64,000 bases of DNA from assembly GCA_030524715.1 (NCBI GenBank), contig JAUNGB010000007.1, positions 30,981-94,980 of the forward strand, read 5' to 3'. How positions within the stretch are numbered: position 1 is the first letter of the stretch; each line of letters opens with the position of its first letter. The notes beneath the pieces were generated by a model that was given only the letters and a program-made list of their open reading frames with translations, ran no database searches and was not told the origin of the DNA. Below are positions 25,636 to 34,877 of the stretch, one piece after another. The position numbers and the translations under genes were made by a program. This DNA comes from Eubacteriales bacterium. Lineage in GTDB: Bacteria; Bacillota; Clostridia; Lachnospirales; Lachnospiraceae.

Positions 25636-27237
25636 ATGAATGGTTGGATTTTGCTTCCGGTATTTCTGCCGGCGGCAGCCGGAATACTTCTGCTGGCATC
25701 CTCTTTCCGTGAGCACCTGAAGAATCCGGAAAAGGGACAGAGTACAGATAAAGTACAGCCGGACAGGGACAGTCTTAGAAAGCTTCACATGTTTGTGGGA
25801 GCCGTGCTTATCATTTCCGCGGCTATTGCGGTTTTGGCCGGGGTAAGCGGGGAGCACAGCGTCACGCTTTTTTATCTGATGGAAAATATTCCTGTTTATT
25901 TCAGGATCGACAACATAGGCCGGCTTTTTTCCATTACTACGAGTATTGTCTGGGTTCTGGCGGGTTTTTATGCCTTTGTTTATATGGAGCATGAGGGGGA
26001 GGAAAAGAGGTTTTTCGGCTTTTATCTGTTGGTGTACGGAATCCTCATGGCTTTGGATTTTGCAGGAAACCTTGTGACCCTGTACTTTTTCTACGAGCTG
26101 ATGACGCTGGCTTCCATGCCCATGGTTTTGCATAACGGCTCCAAAGAAGCGATCATGGCGGCGCTGAAGTACCTGTTTTATTCCATGTGCGGAGCCTATC
26201 TGGGATTATTTGGGATTTTCTTTTTGTACCGTTACTGCGATACGCTGGCCTTCCTGCCGGGAGGGAACCTGAACCCTTCGCTGGTTCAGGGACATGAGAC
26301 GATTTTGCTGATCGCGGTATTCTGTATGCTGGTGGGCTTTGGCGCAAAGGCGGGCATGCTGCCCCTTCACGCGTGGCTTCCCGCCGCCCATCCCGTAGCT
26401 CCGTCTCCGGCTTCCGCGGTATTGTCGGGCATTATCGTCAAGTCGGGTGTGCTTGCGGCAGTCCGGACGGTCTACTATGTGGTGGGAACAGAGTTCCTGC
26501 GGGGAACCTGGGTGCAGACAGCATGGATCGTTTTAACGCTTCTGACGGTCTTTATGGGTTCTATGCTGGCCTTTCGGGAGCCTGTTTTTAAGAAGCGTCT
26601 GGCATATTCCACGGTCAGCCAGGTATCGTATATTTTGTTCGGGCTTGCCCTGATGGAGCCGTCCGCTATGACAGGGGCGCTTTTGCATACGGTATTTCAT
26701 GCCTTTATCAAGTGCGGGCTTTTTCTGACGGCCGGGGCGTTTATTTTTAAATGCCATAAGACAAGAGTTGACGAGCTTAAGGGAATCGGCAAAGAAATGC
26801 CTGTGACACTCTGGTGCTATGCCTTTTCGTCCCTTGCCCTTATCGGAATCCCTCCTGCCAGCGGCTTTGTGAGCAAATGGTATCTTGCTCAGGGCGCTTT
26901 GGACGCAAACGTGGGAGTATTCCGCTATCTGGGTCCCGCGGTGCTTTTGATAAGCGCGCTTCTTACGGCAGGATATCTGCTTCCTGTTGCCATGCAGGGA
27001 TTTTTCCCCGGAAGGGAAGCGGGGAAAGATGTACAGGCAGCTAAAAGTACAGCACAGACAGGATCCGACGGAAAATCAGGAAGGATGCGGCAGACGGCTG
27101 TTCAGGCAAAAAAATCAGAGCCTGCTGTGGGAATGCTTCTCCCTTTGATCATCCTGGCGGCTCTTTCCGTACTCCTTGGAATTCTGCCGAATCCGCTTAT
27201 TGATTTTATCAGCCGGACTGTTTCCGGCTTAATGTAG
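25636..27237 (+). CDS. Antiporter-like ion-pumping subunit 2 (NuoL/M/N-like)
   Basis: A 533-residue membrane protein of the proton-conducting transporter family. Helix-5 glutamate lies in FFYELMTLAS (Glu about 154) and helix-7 lysine in GFGAKAGMLPLHAWLPAAHPVAPSPASAVLSG (Lys about 238); key residues only are cited. A hydrophilic stretch of about 30 residues near 25-50 and another near 460-495 are extra soluble loops. It is separated from subunit 1 by 12 bases with GGAGG, so it belongs to the same transcript. Canonical Mrp and Mbh have no counterpart at this position. Confidence 0.85.
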   Translation: MNGWILLPVFLPAAAGILLLASSFREHLKNPEKGQSTDKVQPDRDSLRKLHMFVGAVLIISAAIAVLAGVSGEHSVTLFYLMENIPVYFRIDNIGRLFSITTSIVWVLAGFYAFVYMEHEGEEKRFFGFYLLVYGILMALDFAGNLVTLYFFYELMTLASMPMVLHNGSKEAIMAALKYLFYSMCGAYLGLFGIFFLYRYCDTLAFLPGGNLNPSLVQGHETILLIAVFCMLVGFGAKAGMLPLHAWLPAAHPVAPSPASAVLSGIIVKSGVLAAVRTVYYVVGTEFLRGTWVQTAWIVLTLLTVFMGSMLAFREPVFKKRLAYSTVSQVSYILFGLALMEPSAMTGALLHTVFHAFIKCGLFLTAGAFIFKCHKTRVDELKGIGKEMPVTLWCYAFSSLALIGIPPASGFVSKWYLAQGALDANVGVFRYLGPAVLLISALLTAGYLLPVAMQGFFPGREAGKDVQAAKSTAQTGSDGKSGRMRQTAVQAKKSEPAVGMLLPLIILAALSVLLGILPNPLIDFISRTVSGLM

Positions 27238-27252
27238 AAAGGGGGAGAAGTA

Positions 27253-28728
27253 ATGAATGCAGGTATTATGGTAGCGGTGGTGCTTCTTCCGGTTTTCGGA
27301 GGGGCGTTGATTCCCATACTCCCCTTTAAAAAGCGCGTACACATGGCTGTTTACGTGGAGACACTGGTCCTGGTAAATTCTCTCCTGATACTGGCTATGC
27401 TTTTAAACCGGCCTTCTGAGGCGTTTGTGCTGTTCCGTTTTACCGGGAACCTGAGCGTCAGTTTCCGGCTGGACGGGCTTGGAACGGTGTTTCTGGCAAT
27501 CCTTTCCGCACTGTGGCCTCTTGCGGTCTTATATTCCTTTGAATATATGAAGCACGAGGGCCATGAGAAATATTTCTTTATGTTTTATGTGATCACCTTT
27601 GGCGTGACCGTGGGCATTGCCCTGGCAGAAGATATCCTGACCATGTATTTCTTTTACGAAATGCTGACTCTTGTGACCCTTCCTCTTGTGATGCACACCC
27701 TGAAAAGAGAGGCGATCCTGGCGGCGCGTACTTATTTGTATTATTCTCTCGGCGGCGCGGCGTTTGCCTTTATCGGAATGATCTTCATCCTGACCTACGG
27801 AACCACTCTGGACTTTGTACCGGGCGGAGTTCTTGATCCGGCGCAGATAGGAGATAAGACAAATGTACTGCTGCTGGTTTATGTGATGTGCGTCTGCGGC
27901 TTCAGTGTAAAGGCTGCCATGTGGCCCTTCTCTTCCTGGCTTCCCAAGGCAGGCGCGGCGCCCACTCCTGTGACGGCGCTGCTCCATGCAGTGGCAGTGG
28001 TAAAGGCAGGGGCCTTTGCGGTCATGCGCGTGACCTACTACAGCTTTGGGACAGACCTTCTGCGGGGAACCTGGGCACAGAAGACAGTGCTGACGCTTAC
28101 GATCATTACCATTGTATACGGCTGCAGCCGCGCATTAAAGGAAACTCATATCAAACGGCGGCTGGCGTGGTCTACGGTCAGCAACCTTTCGTATATCCTG
28201 TTCGGCACTGCGCTGATGACGCCCCTCGGCCTCGCGGGAGCCTTAAGCCATATGATCGCGCATGCAATCATGAAAATCTGCGCGTTCTTCTGCGCGGGGG
28301 CTGTTATTTATAAAACGGGACGCAATTATATCCATGAGTTGGACGGTTTTGGGAGAAAGATGCCGAAGGTATTTACTGCCTTTACCATATCCGGTCTGGC
28401 GCTGATGGGCGTGCCCGGGCTTTGCGGCTTTATCGGCAAATGGAATCTGGCAAAGGCCGCTGTGGAAAGTGAAACGGTCCTCGGGTATATCGGAGTGGCC
28501 GCTCTGCTGGTTTCCGCGATTCTGACGGCTATTTACATGCTGTCGGTTTCCGTGAGGGCATTTTTCCCGGGAAAGGATTTTGATTACAATACCATTGCGG
28601 ATGTAAAAGATCCCAATTGGATGATGATCCTGCCGTTATACCTGTTCGTCGCGGCCATGTTCTTTTTGGGACTGCATTCCCAGCCGGTGATTCATGCGTT
28701 GGAATCGGTGGTTTCGGTAATAAAATAG
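27253..28728 (+). CDS. Antiporter-like ion-pumping subunit 3 (NuoL/M/N-like)
   Basis: A 491-residue membrane protein of the same family. Helix-5 glutamate lies in FFYEMLTLVT (Glu about 136) and helix-7 lysine in GFSVKAAMWPFSSWLPKAGAAPTPV (Lys about 220). The helix-7/8 region differs from its neighbours (AAPTPVTALLHA instead of the SPASAVLSG type), closer to the NuoM/MrpD side of the family. GGGGGAG precedes ATG 27253. The gap to the previous gene is 15 bases and to the next is 16 bases. Confidence 0.85.
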   Translation: MNAGIMVAVVLLPVFGGALIPILPFKKRVHMAVYVETLVLVNSLLILAMLLNRPSEAFVLFRFTGNLSVSFRLDGLGTVFLAILSALWPLAVLYSFEYMKHEGHEKYFFMFYVITFGVTVGIALAEDILTMYFFYEMLTLVTLPLVMHTLKREAILAARTYLYYSLGGAAFAFIGMIFILTYGTTLDFVPGGVLDPAQIGDKTNVLLLVYVMCVCGFSVKAAMWPFSSWLPKAGAAPTPVTALLHAVAVVKAGAFAVMRVTYYSFGTDLLRGTWAQKTVLTLTIITIVYGCSRALKETHIKRRLAWSTVSNLSYILFGTALMTPLGLAGALSHMIAHAIMKICAFFCAGAVIYKTGRNYIHELDGFGRKMPKVFTAFTISGLALMGVPGLCGFIGKWNLAKAAVESETVLGYIGVAALLVSAILTAIYMLSVSVRAFFPGKDFDYNTIADVKDPNWMMILPLYLFVAAMFFLGLHSQPVIHALESVVSVIK

Positions 28729-28744
28729 GAGGGAGGAAGAGAAG

Positions 28745-30802
28745 ATGAATGAATTATTGGCAGTACTTGTGTTTTTTCCATTTATTGGCGGACTCCTTTC
28801 CTATACGATCGGAAGGAAAAATGAAAGCCTGAGAGATTACGCGGCAAAAACAGTGACGGTTGCCGAGTTTATTCTGGCGGCAGGTATTGCGCTCTGTTAT
28901 CGGGGAAGCCTTGGCAGTCCAGTTCTTGCGCAGATAAGGCTGCCTGAAATCTGCGGCTTCGGGCTGCATTTTACACTGGACGGCTTCCGGGTGATCTACG
29001 GGCTGATCGCCGCTCTCATGTGGATGATGGTGACGCTGCTGTCCGAAGAGTATTTTCTCCATCACCAAAACAGGAACCGTTTTTATCTGTTTTTGCTGCT
29101 GACCCTTGGCGCGACTATGGGGGTGTTTTTGTCGGCAGACCTGTTTACAACCTTCATATTCTTTGAGATCATGTCCTTTACCTCCTATGTCTGGGTTGCC
29201 CAGGAGGAAAATGAACCGTCCCTTGAGGCTGCGGCAACGTATCTGGCAGTGGCGGTGATCGGAGGACTTGTGATGCTCATGGGAATTTTTATTCTCTATC
29301 ACGAGCTTGGAACACTGGAAATTTCGCAGCTTTTCACTCTTGCCGAAGCATATCCGGATAAAGGGCTGCTCTATGCGGCGGGCGCGTGTATGCTGGTGGG
29401 CTTTGGCGCAAAGGCGGGCGCTTTTCCTCTGCATATCTGGCTTCCCAAGGCACATCCGGTGGCTCCTGCCCCGGCAAGTGCGCTTCTGTCCGGTATTTTG
29501 ACAAAAACCGGTATTTTCGGGATTCTTCTTATCAGCGGAAATCTGTTCCTGCATGACGGGGCATGGGGAAGCCTGATATTGGGAATCGGCGTGCTCACCA
29601 TGTTCGGAGGCGCTTTGCTTGCGGTCTTTTCCATTGATCTGAAAAGAACCCTTGCCTGCTCATCCATGTCGCAGATCGGATTTATTCTTGTGGGAATCGG
29701 GATGCAGGGACTTCTGGGGGAGGAAAATGCCCTGGCAGTTCACGGAACCATGCTGCACATGATCAATCATTCCCTGATCAAGCTGGTTCTGTTTATGGCG
29801 GCGGGCGTCGTTTTTATGAACAGCCATGCGTTAGATTTAAATGAGATCAGAGGCTTCGGACGGAAAAAACCTCTTTTAAAAGGTATCTTCCTGGTAGGCG
29901 CGCTGGCCATCGGCGGCATTCCGTTTTTCGGCGGCTATGTCAGCAAGACGCTGCTTCATGAGAGTATCCTGGAATACGGTTCCGGCTGGCTGATCCGTGC
30001 AGTAGAATATATCTTCCTGTTCAGCGGCGGGCTGACTGTGGCATATATGACGAAACTGTTTGCCGCGATCTTTATAGAAAAGAACCCAAACGGCGAGCTG
30101 CAGCGTAAATATGACCATATGAAAAAGTATATGAACCCGCAGAGCACCGCGGCGCTGGCGGGCAGCGCGGGAATCCTGCTGATCTGGGGACTGTTCCCCC
30201 ACAGTATTATGGATAAGGCGGCGGAAGCGGGACAGGGGCTTGTGCATCTGGAACAGGCAGGCCATAGGGTCGCTTATTTCAGCATGGAGAATCTGTCCGG
30301 CGCACTGATATCCGTGTGCATCGGCGCATTGGTGTACTTTGTGGTGATCCGGGGCTTCCTGATGAAAAAATCCTCAAAAGGAACCGCCGTTTATATCAAC
30401 CCGTGGCCCCAATGGCTTGATATGGAAAATCTCATCTACCGTCCGGTCTTGCTTCATTTCCTTCCGTTTATCTGCAGAATTGCCTGCAGGATCATGGACA
30501 GCTTTGTGGATATGGCGGTTGTGGTATTACGAAAGACTATTTACAAAGACAGCCCGTTGCCCCATGAACGTCCGGAAGGCAACGCTTATACGGAGACAGC
30601 GGGAAGAATCCTGAACTTCCTTCTGCGTCCCCGCCGACGTAAGGGAGAGGACGCCCCCAAGAAGGATTATGTGCATATTCTGGCAGTCCGCAACGAGGTC
30701 TTTAAGGAAACCAACAAGATCATCCAGCGGAGCCTGTCCTTCGGCCTGATGCTGTTCGGAATCGGCCTGTGCCTGACATTGATCTATATCATCTGGCTGT
30801 AA
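28745..30802 (+). CDS. Antiporter-like ion-pumping subunit 4 (NuoL/MrpA-like, long form)
   Basis: The longest of the four pumps, 685 residues. Helix-5 glutamate lies in IFFEIMSFTSYVW (Glu about 141) and helix-7 lysine in GFGAKAGAFPLHIWLPKAHPV (Lys about 223). After the 14-helix core come about 170 extra residues: a basic amphipathic stretch with YINPWPQWLDMENLIYRPVLL and a final helix (SLSFGLMLFGIGLCLTLIYIIWL). That resembles the lateral-helix C-terminus of NuoL/MrpA-type subunits. It is last in the operon; 29 bases later a convergent gene ends. No hydrogenase, ferredoxin oxidoreductase or formate dehydrogenase follows. Confidence 0.85.
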   Translation: MNELLAVLVFFPFIGGLLSYTIGRKNESLRDYAAKTVTVAEFILAAGIALCYRGSLGSPVLAQIRLPEICGFGLHFTLDGFRVIYGLIAALMWMMVTLLSEEYFLHHQNRNRFYLFLLLTLGATMGVFLSADLFTTFIFFEIMSFTSYVWVAQEENEPSLEAAATYLAVAVIGGLVMLMGIFILYHELGTLEISQLFTLAEAYPDKGLLYAAGACMLVGFGAKAGAFPLHIWLPKAHPVAPAPASALLSGILTKTGIFGILLISGNLFLHDGAWGSLILGIGVLTMFGGALLAVFSIDLKRTLACSSMSQIGFILVGIGMQGLLGEENALAVHGTMLHMINHSLIKLVLFMAAGVVFMNSHALDLNEIRGFGRKKPLLKGIFLVGALAIGGIPFFGGYVSKTLLHESILEYGSGWLIRAVEYIFLFSGGLTVAYMTKLFAAIFIEKNPNGELQRKYDHMKKYMNPQSTAALAGSAGILLIWGLFPHSIMDKAAEAGQGLVHLEQAGHRVAYFSMENLSGALISVCIGALVYFVVIRGFLMKKSSKGTAVYINPWPQWLDMENLIYRPVLLHFLPFICRIACRIMDSFVDMAVVVLRKTIYKDSPLPHERPEGNAYTETAGRILNFLLRPRRRKGEDAPKKDYVHILAVRNEVFKETNKIIQRSLSFGLMLFGIGLCLTLIYIIWL

Positions 30803-30831
30803 TGTAAAAGAGAAAGAGTGTTTATTCCCAT

Positions 30832-32211
30832 TTATTTTAAGAAAAAGTGCAGCAGCTTATTATTCTTTTCTGTATATGGCTGGTATCTCATAGGGAGATC
30901 CAGCCATGTTTTTTTATCCACGATACTTTTATAGTGGGAGAAAGTGCGAAAACCGTCGATGCCGTGATAAGCGCCCATTCCGCTTTCGCCAAAGCCGCCG
31001 AAGCCCATTTCGCTGGTGGCAAGATGAATAATCGTATCATTGACGCAGCCTCCGCCGAAGCTGCATCGCGATGTTACTTTTCTGGCGGCTGTTTTGTCAC
31101 TTGTAAAAATATAAAGGGCCAGAGGATGCGCCATGGAATTGATTTTACCGATTGCCTGGCCCAAAGAATCATAGGTCAGGACCGGAAGGATGGGACCGAA
31201 AATTTCCTCCTGCATCACCTTATCCTCAAAGGTCACAAAATCCATGATAGTGGGTTCGATCTTCAGGGCCTTCGGATCCGTCCTGCCTCCGCAGATAACC
31301 TTATCCCGGTCTATGAGCCCGGAAATTCTGTTGAAATGCTTCTCGTTGATGATCTTTCCGTAATCCTTATTGGCAAGGGGATTTTCCCCAAACTGTATTT
31401 GTGTCTGTTTCTTAAGTTCTTCTATAAGAGCGTCTTTAACAGATTTATCACAATAAATATAGTCCGGGGCGACGCAGGTCTGTCCGCAGTTTAAAAACTT
31501 GCCGAAAACGATCCGTCTTGCCGCAAGCGGGATATCCGCGCTTTTTTCTACAATACAGGGACTTTTGCCGCCAAGCTCCAGGGTTACGGGAGTCAGATGT
31601 TCCGAAGCATGTCTCATGACCTCTTTTCCGACGCTCTGGCTTCCTGTAAAGAAAATATAATCAAAATGTCCCTTCAGCAGACTGGTATTTTCTTCCCGCC
31701 CTCCGGTAACGACCGACACGTACGGTTCCTCAAAACATATCTTAATAATTTTCTTAATGATTTCGCCGGTAAAGGGAGAATAGGCGCTCGGCTTTAAAAC
31801 AACTGTGTTTCCGGCGGCAATGGCATCCACAAGCGGATCAATGGCAAGGAGAAAAGGATAATTCCACGGACTCATGATCAGCACCGTCCCATATGGGGAA
31901 GGCTTGCGGAAGCTTCTGGAAGGAAACTGGGCGAGGGGAGTGCGTACAGTTTTTTCTCTTACAAAAGAGCGGATGTGTTTCAGCATATAATTGATTTCGC
32001 TGAGAACAAGCCCGGTTTCACACATATAAGCCTCAAAGCTGCTTTTTCCCAGATCTTTTTGAAGGGCGTCGTTGATCTCGGCTTCATGCTGCAGGATACA
32101 TGCCTTAAGCTTTTTTAAAGCATGTATCCTGTAATTCACATCCAGAGTCGCTCCGGTATAAAAAAATTCCCGCTGTTGTTCTATGATTATTTTAATTTCC
32201 TCCTGAGTCAC
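30832..32211 (-). CDS. Aldehyde dehydrogenase (class 3-like, NAD(P)-dependent)
   Basis: A 459-residue cytosolic enzyme oxidising aldehydes to acids. The active-site cysteine lies in NCGQTCVAPDYI near residue 240 and the general-base glutamate in TLELGGKSP near 206. SPWNYPFLLAIDPL near 113 and GNTVVLKPSAYSP bind the cofactor. The length and C-terminal GMGAYHGIDGFRTFSHYKS place it with the ALDH3/fatty-aldehyde type. The start is GTG 32211 with AAAGGAGG about nine bases upstream. It is co-directional with the nitroreductase 87 bases upstream, so both may form one unit. The physiological substrate is not apparent. Confidence 0.92.
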   Translation of the reverse strand: MTQEEIKIIIEQQREFFYTGATLDVNYRIHALKKLKACILQHEAEINDALQKDLGKSSFEAYMCETGLVLSEINYMLKHIRSFVREKTVRTPLAQFPSRSFRKPSPYGTVLIMSPWNYPFLLAIDPLVDAIAAGNTVVLKPSAYSPFTGEIIKKIIKICFEEPYVSVVTGGREENTSLLKGHFDYIFFTGSQSVGKEVMRHASEHLTPVTLELGGKSPCIVEKSADIPLAARRIVFGKFLNCGQTCVAPDYIYCDKSVKDALIEELKKQTQIQFGENPLANKDYGKIINEKHFNRISGLIDRDKVICGGRTDPKALKIEPTIMDFVTFEDKVMQEEIFGPILPVLTYDSLGQAIGKINSMAHPLALYIFTSDKTAARKVTSRCSFGGGCVNDTIIHLATSEMGFGGFGESGMGAYHGIDGFRTFSHYKSIVDKKTWLDLPMRYQPYTEKNNKLLHFFLK

Positions 32212-32298
32212 CCTTATCAGCCTCCTTTACAGAGCGTGTTTGAAAATTCATTCCAGCAATCTGCATCCCCCGCTATGCGATCTGCGTTCAAATATCCG

Positions 32299-32793
32299 TT
32301 ACGGCACATAGTGGATCCTTGTTTCATCATATCTGTCCTGCTGCTTTTTCTGTTCTGCCGGATAGCCGCAGGCAATAAAACAAAAGGCATACAAATGTTC
32401 CGGAAGTCCCAATACCTTTTTGGCGGCGGCCATCCTCTCTTCTCGCGGGGCTATCCCGATCCATACTGCGCCAAGTCCCAATGTATCTGCTTCCAAAAGC
32501 AGATTCTCCGTTGCCGCGCTGCAGTCGATCTGCGCATATTCCGGTGACCGGCAGTCTTTCCGGCAGCACATTACGATCCCAAGGGGCGCCCTGCGGAGCA
32601 TACCTGCATATGGGCTGCATTCTGCCAGTTCATTTAACGTATTCCGGTTCTTTACCACATACATTTCCCATGGCTGCTGGTTTTGGGCGGACGGCGCTGC
32701 CATCGCCGCACGCAGAAGCATCTTTACCTTGCTGTCTTCAACTGCCTGCTCCGTAAATTTGCGAATACTGGTTCTGTGAAAAATTGCATCCAT
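32299..32793 (-). CDS. Nitroreductase-family FMN oxidoreductase
   Basis: A small (164-residue) flavin oxidoreductase. The N-terminal FHRTSIRKFTEQAV and AAPSAQNQQPWEMYVV bind FMN, and the LGLGAVWIGI segment near residue 108 and FIACGYPAE near 140 complete the fold. The short form lacks the extra helices of NfsA and may use NADH or ferredoxin; the substrate is unknown. AAGGAGGCAG lies before ATG. A minus-strand promoter (32848-32876) serves it and probably the ALDH gene behind it. Confidence 0.88.
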   Translation of the reverse strand: MDAIFHRTSIRKFTEQAVEDSKVKMLLRAAMAAPSAQNQQPWEMYVVKNRNTLNELAECSPYAGMLRRAPLGIVMCCRKDCRSPEYAQIDCSAATENLLLEADTLGLGAVWIGIAPREERMAAAKKVLGLPEHLYAFCFIACGYPAEQKKQQDRYDETRIHYVP

Positions 32794-32847
32794 TTTTTCT
32801 GCCTCCTTTATTGTAAAGATAAAATATGACTTTGGAACTCTGGTATC

Positions 32848-32876
32848 ATATTATATTATGGACTTGAAATTGTCAA
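32848..32876 (-). promoter_or_regulatory. Promoter of the nitroreductase-ALDH unit
   Basis: The minus strand reads TTGACA (32876-32871). The -10 is either TATAAT with a 15-bp spacer (32855-32850) or TAATAT with 17 bp (32853-32848). The -35 is perfect; which -10 is used is open. Confidence 0.5.
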
Positions 32877-32967
32877 TTCCCGATGCCCCTTCCGGAAAGC
32901 CTATAATATATGACGTGTGTAAATAATAGCCAAAAAGTCAAAATAGTACAAAAATTCGTCAGAATAT

Positions 32968-32999
32968 CATTAGCGTTTTCTAAAAGAACTCATTATAAT
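32968..32999 (+). promoter_or_regulatory. Promoter -10 with overlapping cre-like site, alpha-glucosidase gene
   Basis: TATAAT (32994-32999) is the -10. The poor -35 (TTAGCG, 18 bp upstream) lies inside CATTAGCGTTTTCT (32968-32981). On the minus strand this reads AGAAAACGCTAATG and matches the CcpA cre consensus TGWAANCGNTNWCA at 11 of 14 positions, including the central CG. A repressor at this position would block the -35. Confidence 0.45.
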
Positions 33000-33045
33000 A
33001 AAGTCATGATCAAAAAGCTAAGAAATACTGGGAGGTATGCATAAA

Positions 33046-34713
33046 ATGGAAAAAAGATGGTGGAAGGAAAGCGTTGTTTATCAGATCTATCCCCGCAGCT
33101 TTAACGACAGCAACGGCGACGGGATCGGAGATTTAAACGGCATCACGGAGAAGCTGGATTATCTTAAGGAGCTTGGGATCGATGTGATCTGGCTGTCTCC
33201 GGTTTATCAGTCTCCTAATGATGATAACGGATATGATATCAGCGACTATCAGGCGATCATGGAAGAATTCGGAACCATGGAGGACTTTGACCGTCTGCTG
33301 GCGGCAGCTCACGACCGTGGGATCAGGATCCTTATGGATCTGGTTGTCAACCACACCTCTGATGAGCATAAATGGTTTGTGGAAAGCAGAAAATCCACAG
33401 ATAACCCTTACCGCGATTACTATATCTGGCGTCCGGGCAGGGACGGCGGCTATCCCAATAACTGGGGCTCCTGCTTCTCCGGTCCCGCATGGGAATATGA
33501 TGAGCAGACAGACATGTATTATCTGCACCTGTTCTCTAAAAAACAGCCGGATTTAAACTGGGATAACCCGAAGGTCAGGGACGAAGTCTTTACCATGATG
33601 AACTGGTGGCTGGATAAGGGGATCGACGGTTTCCGGATGGATGTCATCAGCCTGATCTCCAAGGAGGCTGATCTGCCTGACAAGCCGGTGGGCATCAATG
33701 GATACGCAAGCTTTAACAGCGCGGCAAACGGTCCTCATGTTCATGAATACCTGCAGGAAATGAGAGAAAAGGTATTAAATAATGCAGATACCATGACCGT
33801 AGGGGAATGCAGCGGCGTAACCCTGGAAGAGGCTAAGAAATACGCAAGAAGCGACGAAAAAGAGTTAAACATGGTATTCCAGTTTGAACATATGGATGTG
33901 GATGCAGGCGATCTGGGAAATAAATGGGTAGTCCGTAAGATGGATCTGCGCGATATGAAAGCCGTCATGACCAAGTGGGAAAAGGGGCTTGAGGATGTTG
34001 CATGGAACAGCCTGTTTTTTGAAAATCACGATCAGCCAAGAAGCGTTTCCCGTTTTGGAGACGACGGCCAGTACCGGGAAGCCTCTGCAAAAATGCTGGC
34101 GACCTGTCTTCATATGATGCAGGGAACCCCGTATATCTATCAGGGGCAGGAGCTTGGCATGACAAACGCGCCTTTTGAAACCATTGACGATTTCAGGGAT
34201 CTGGACAGTATCAACGCTTATTATGAGCTTACAGAAAAGGGTATTTTTACAAAAGAAGAACTGATGGATGCGCTGCGCTACAAAAGCCGTGACAACGCAA
34301 GAACTCCTATGCAGTGGGACGACAGCGAGCAGGCAGGCTTCACCACAGGAACTCCGTGGATCAAGGTAAATCCCAATTACACAAAAATCAACGCGAAGGA
34401 ACAGCTTTCCAGAGAGGATTCCGTTTTCCGTTATTACCAGAAACTGATCCGTCTGCGCAAGGAAAAAGAAGTTATCGTATACGGTACCTATGACCTTCTT
34501 CTGCCCGAGGATCCGGATATTTATATGTACACCAGAACGATGGGTGATGAAAAATTACTGGTAGTATGCAGCTTCAGCGGCAAAGAGATATCCGTTGAGA
34601 TTCCGGAGGAATTCACCGAGGGAACTGTGCTCATCAATAATTATCCCGATATCTCCGTATCGGGCCAGATGGTTCTCAGACCATATGAGGCGTTTGTTAT
34701 CGAACGAAGATAA
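33046..34713 (+). CDS. Alpha-glucosidase, GH13 (oligo-1,6-glucosidase/MalL type)
   Basis: A 555-residue intracellular glycoside hydrolase releasing glucose from short alpha-glucosides. The N-terminus WWKESVVYQIYPRSFNDSNGDGIGDL is the GH13_31 signature. Catalytic blocks are visible: DLVVNHTSDEH (region I), DGFRMDVISLISK with the nucleophile Asp near residue 199, TVGECSG with the acid/base Glu near 252, and FFENHDQPR (region IV). The MDVISLI sequence after the nucleophile favours alpha-1,6 or broad specificity over pure maltase; trehalose-6-phosphate hydrolase is less likely. There is no signal peptide. ATG 33046 has GGGAGG ten bases upstream; ATG 33037 would be one base away. It is monocistronic behind a cre-overlapped promoter. 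Confidence 0.9.
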   Translation: MEKRWWKESVVYQIYPRSFNDSNGDGIGDLNGITEKLDYLKELGIDVIWLSPVYQSPNDDNGYDISDYQAIMEEFGTMEDFDRLLAAAHDRGIRILMDLVVNHTSDEHKWFVESRKSTDNPYRDYYIWRPGRDGGYPNNWGSCFSGPAWEYDEQTDMYYLHLFSKKQPDLNWDNPKVRDEVFTMMNWWLDKGIDGFRMDVISLISKEADLPDKPVGINGYASFNSAANGPHVHEYLQEMREKVLNNADTMTVGECSGVTLEEAKKYARSDEKELNMVFQFEHMDVDAGDLGNKWVVRKMDLRDMKAVMTKWEKGLEDVAWNSLFFENHDQPRSVSRFGDDGQYREASAKMLATCLHMMQGTPYIYQGQELGMTNAPFETIDDFRDLDSINAYYELTEKGIFTKEELMDALRYKSRDNARTPMQWDDSEQAGFTTGTPWIKVNPNYTKINAKEQLSREDSVFRYYQKLIRLRKEKEVIVYGTYDLLLPEDPDIYMYTRTMGDEKLLVVCSFSGKEISVEIPEEFTEGTVLINNYPDISVSGQMVLRPYEAFVIERR

Positions 34714-34785
34714 GATACCCCGATGCAGACATGTCCGCCTGGGGACTGTTCGCTGGAATAAACAATACGGCGGATTATATCAGCG

Positions 34786-34828
34786 TAGCTGACCCGAATC
34801 CCGCACCAAGACTCGCGAGCGAGTCTTG
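34786..34828 (+). repeat. Dispersed intergenic repeat B with hairpin, copy 1
   Basis: It starts TAGCTGACCCGAATCC, continues GCACCA and ends in the palindrome CAAGACTCGC-GA-GCGAGTCTTG (34807-34828). The same unit, inverted, occurs at 57569-57612. The hairpin has no U-run, and a separate terminator follows it. Confidence 0.7.
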
Positions 34829-34845
34829 AACTCTGATCCCGGTAA

Positions 34846-34873
34846 AAAGCCCCGCAGCTTGCTGCGGGGCTTT
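34846..34873. terminator. Bidirectional terminator, alpha-glucosidase / solute-binding protein
   Basis: A 12-13 bp stem AAAGCCCCGCAGC/GCTGCGGGGCTTT is flanked by A-runs and T-runs. It lies between the two convergent genes, five bases from the minus-strand stop codon. Confidence 0.85.
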
Positions 34874-34877
34874 GGCT

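Noticed and set aside
28754-29554. A 266-codon open frame antisense to the longest antiporter subunit
   Set aside because: It is fully covered by a well-supported membrane protein gene and shows no recognisable motif.
21171-30802. Membrane-bound hydrogenase or complex I operon
   Set aside because: No NiFe large or small subunit, no NuoB/C/D/H/I-like gene and no iron-sulfur motif occurs in the cluster. Only membrane antiporter-type subunits are present.
34807-34828. The perfect hairpin as an intrinsic terminator of the alpha-glucosidase
   Set aside because: No U-run follows, a proper terminator lies 18 bases further on, and the hairpin belongs to a repeat found also at 57569.
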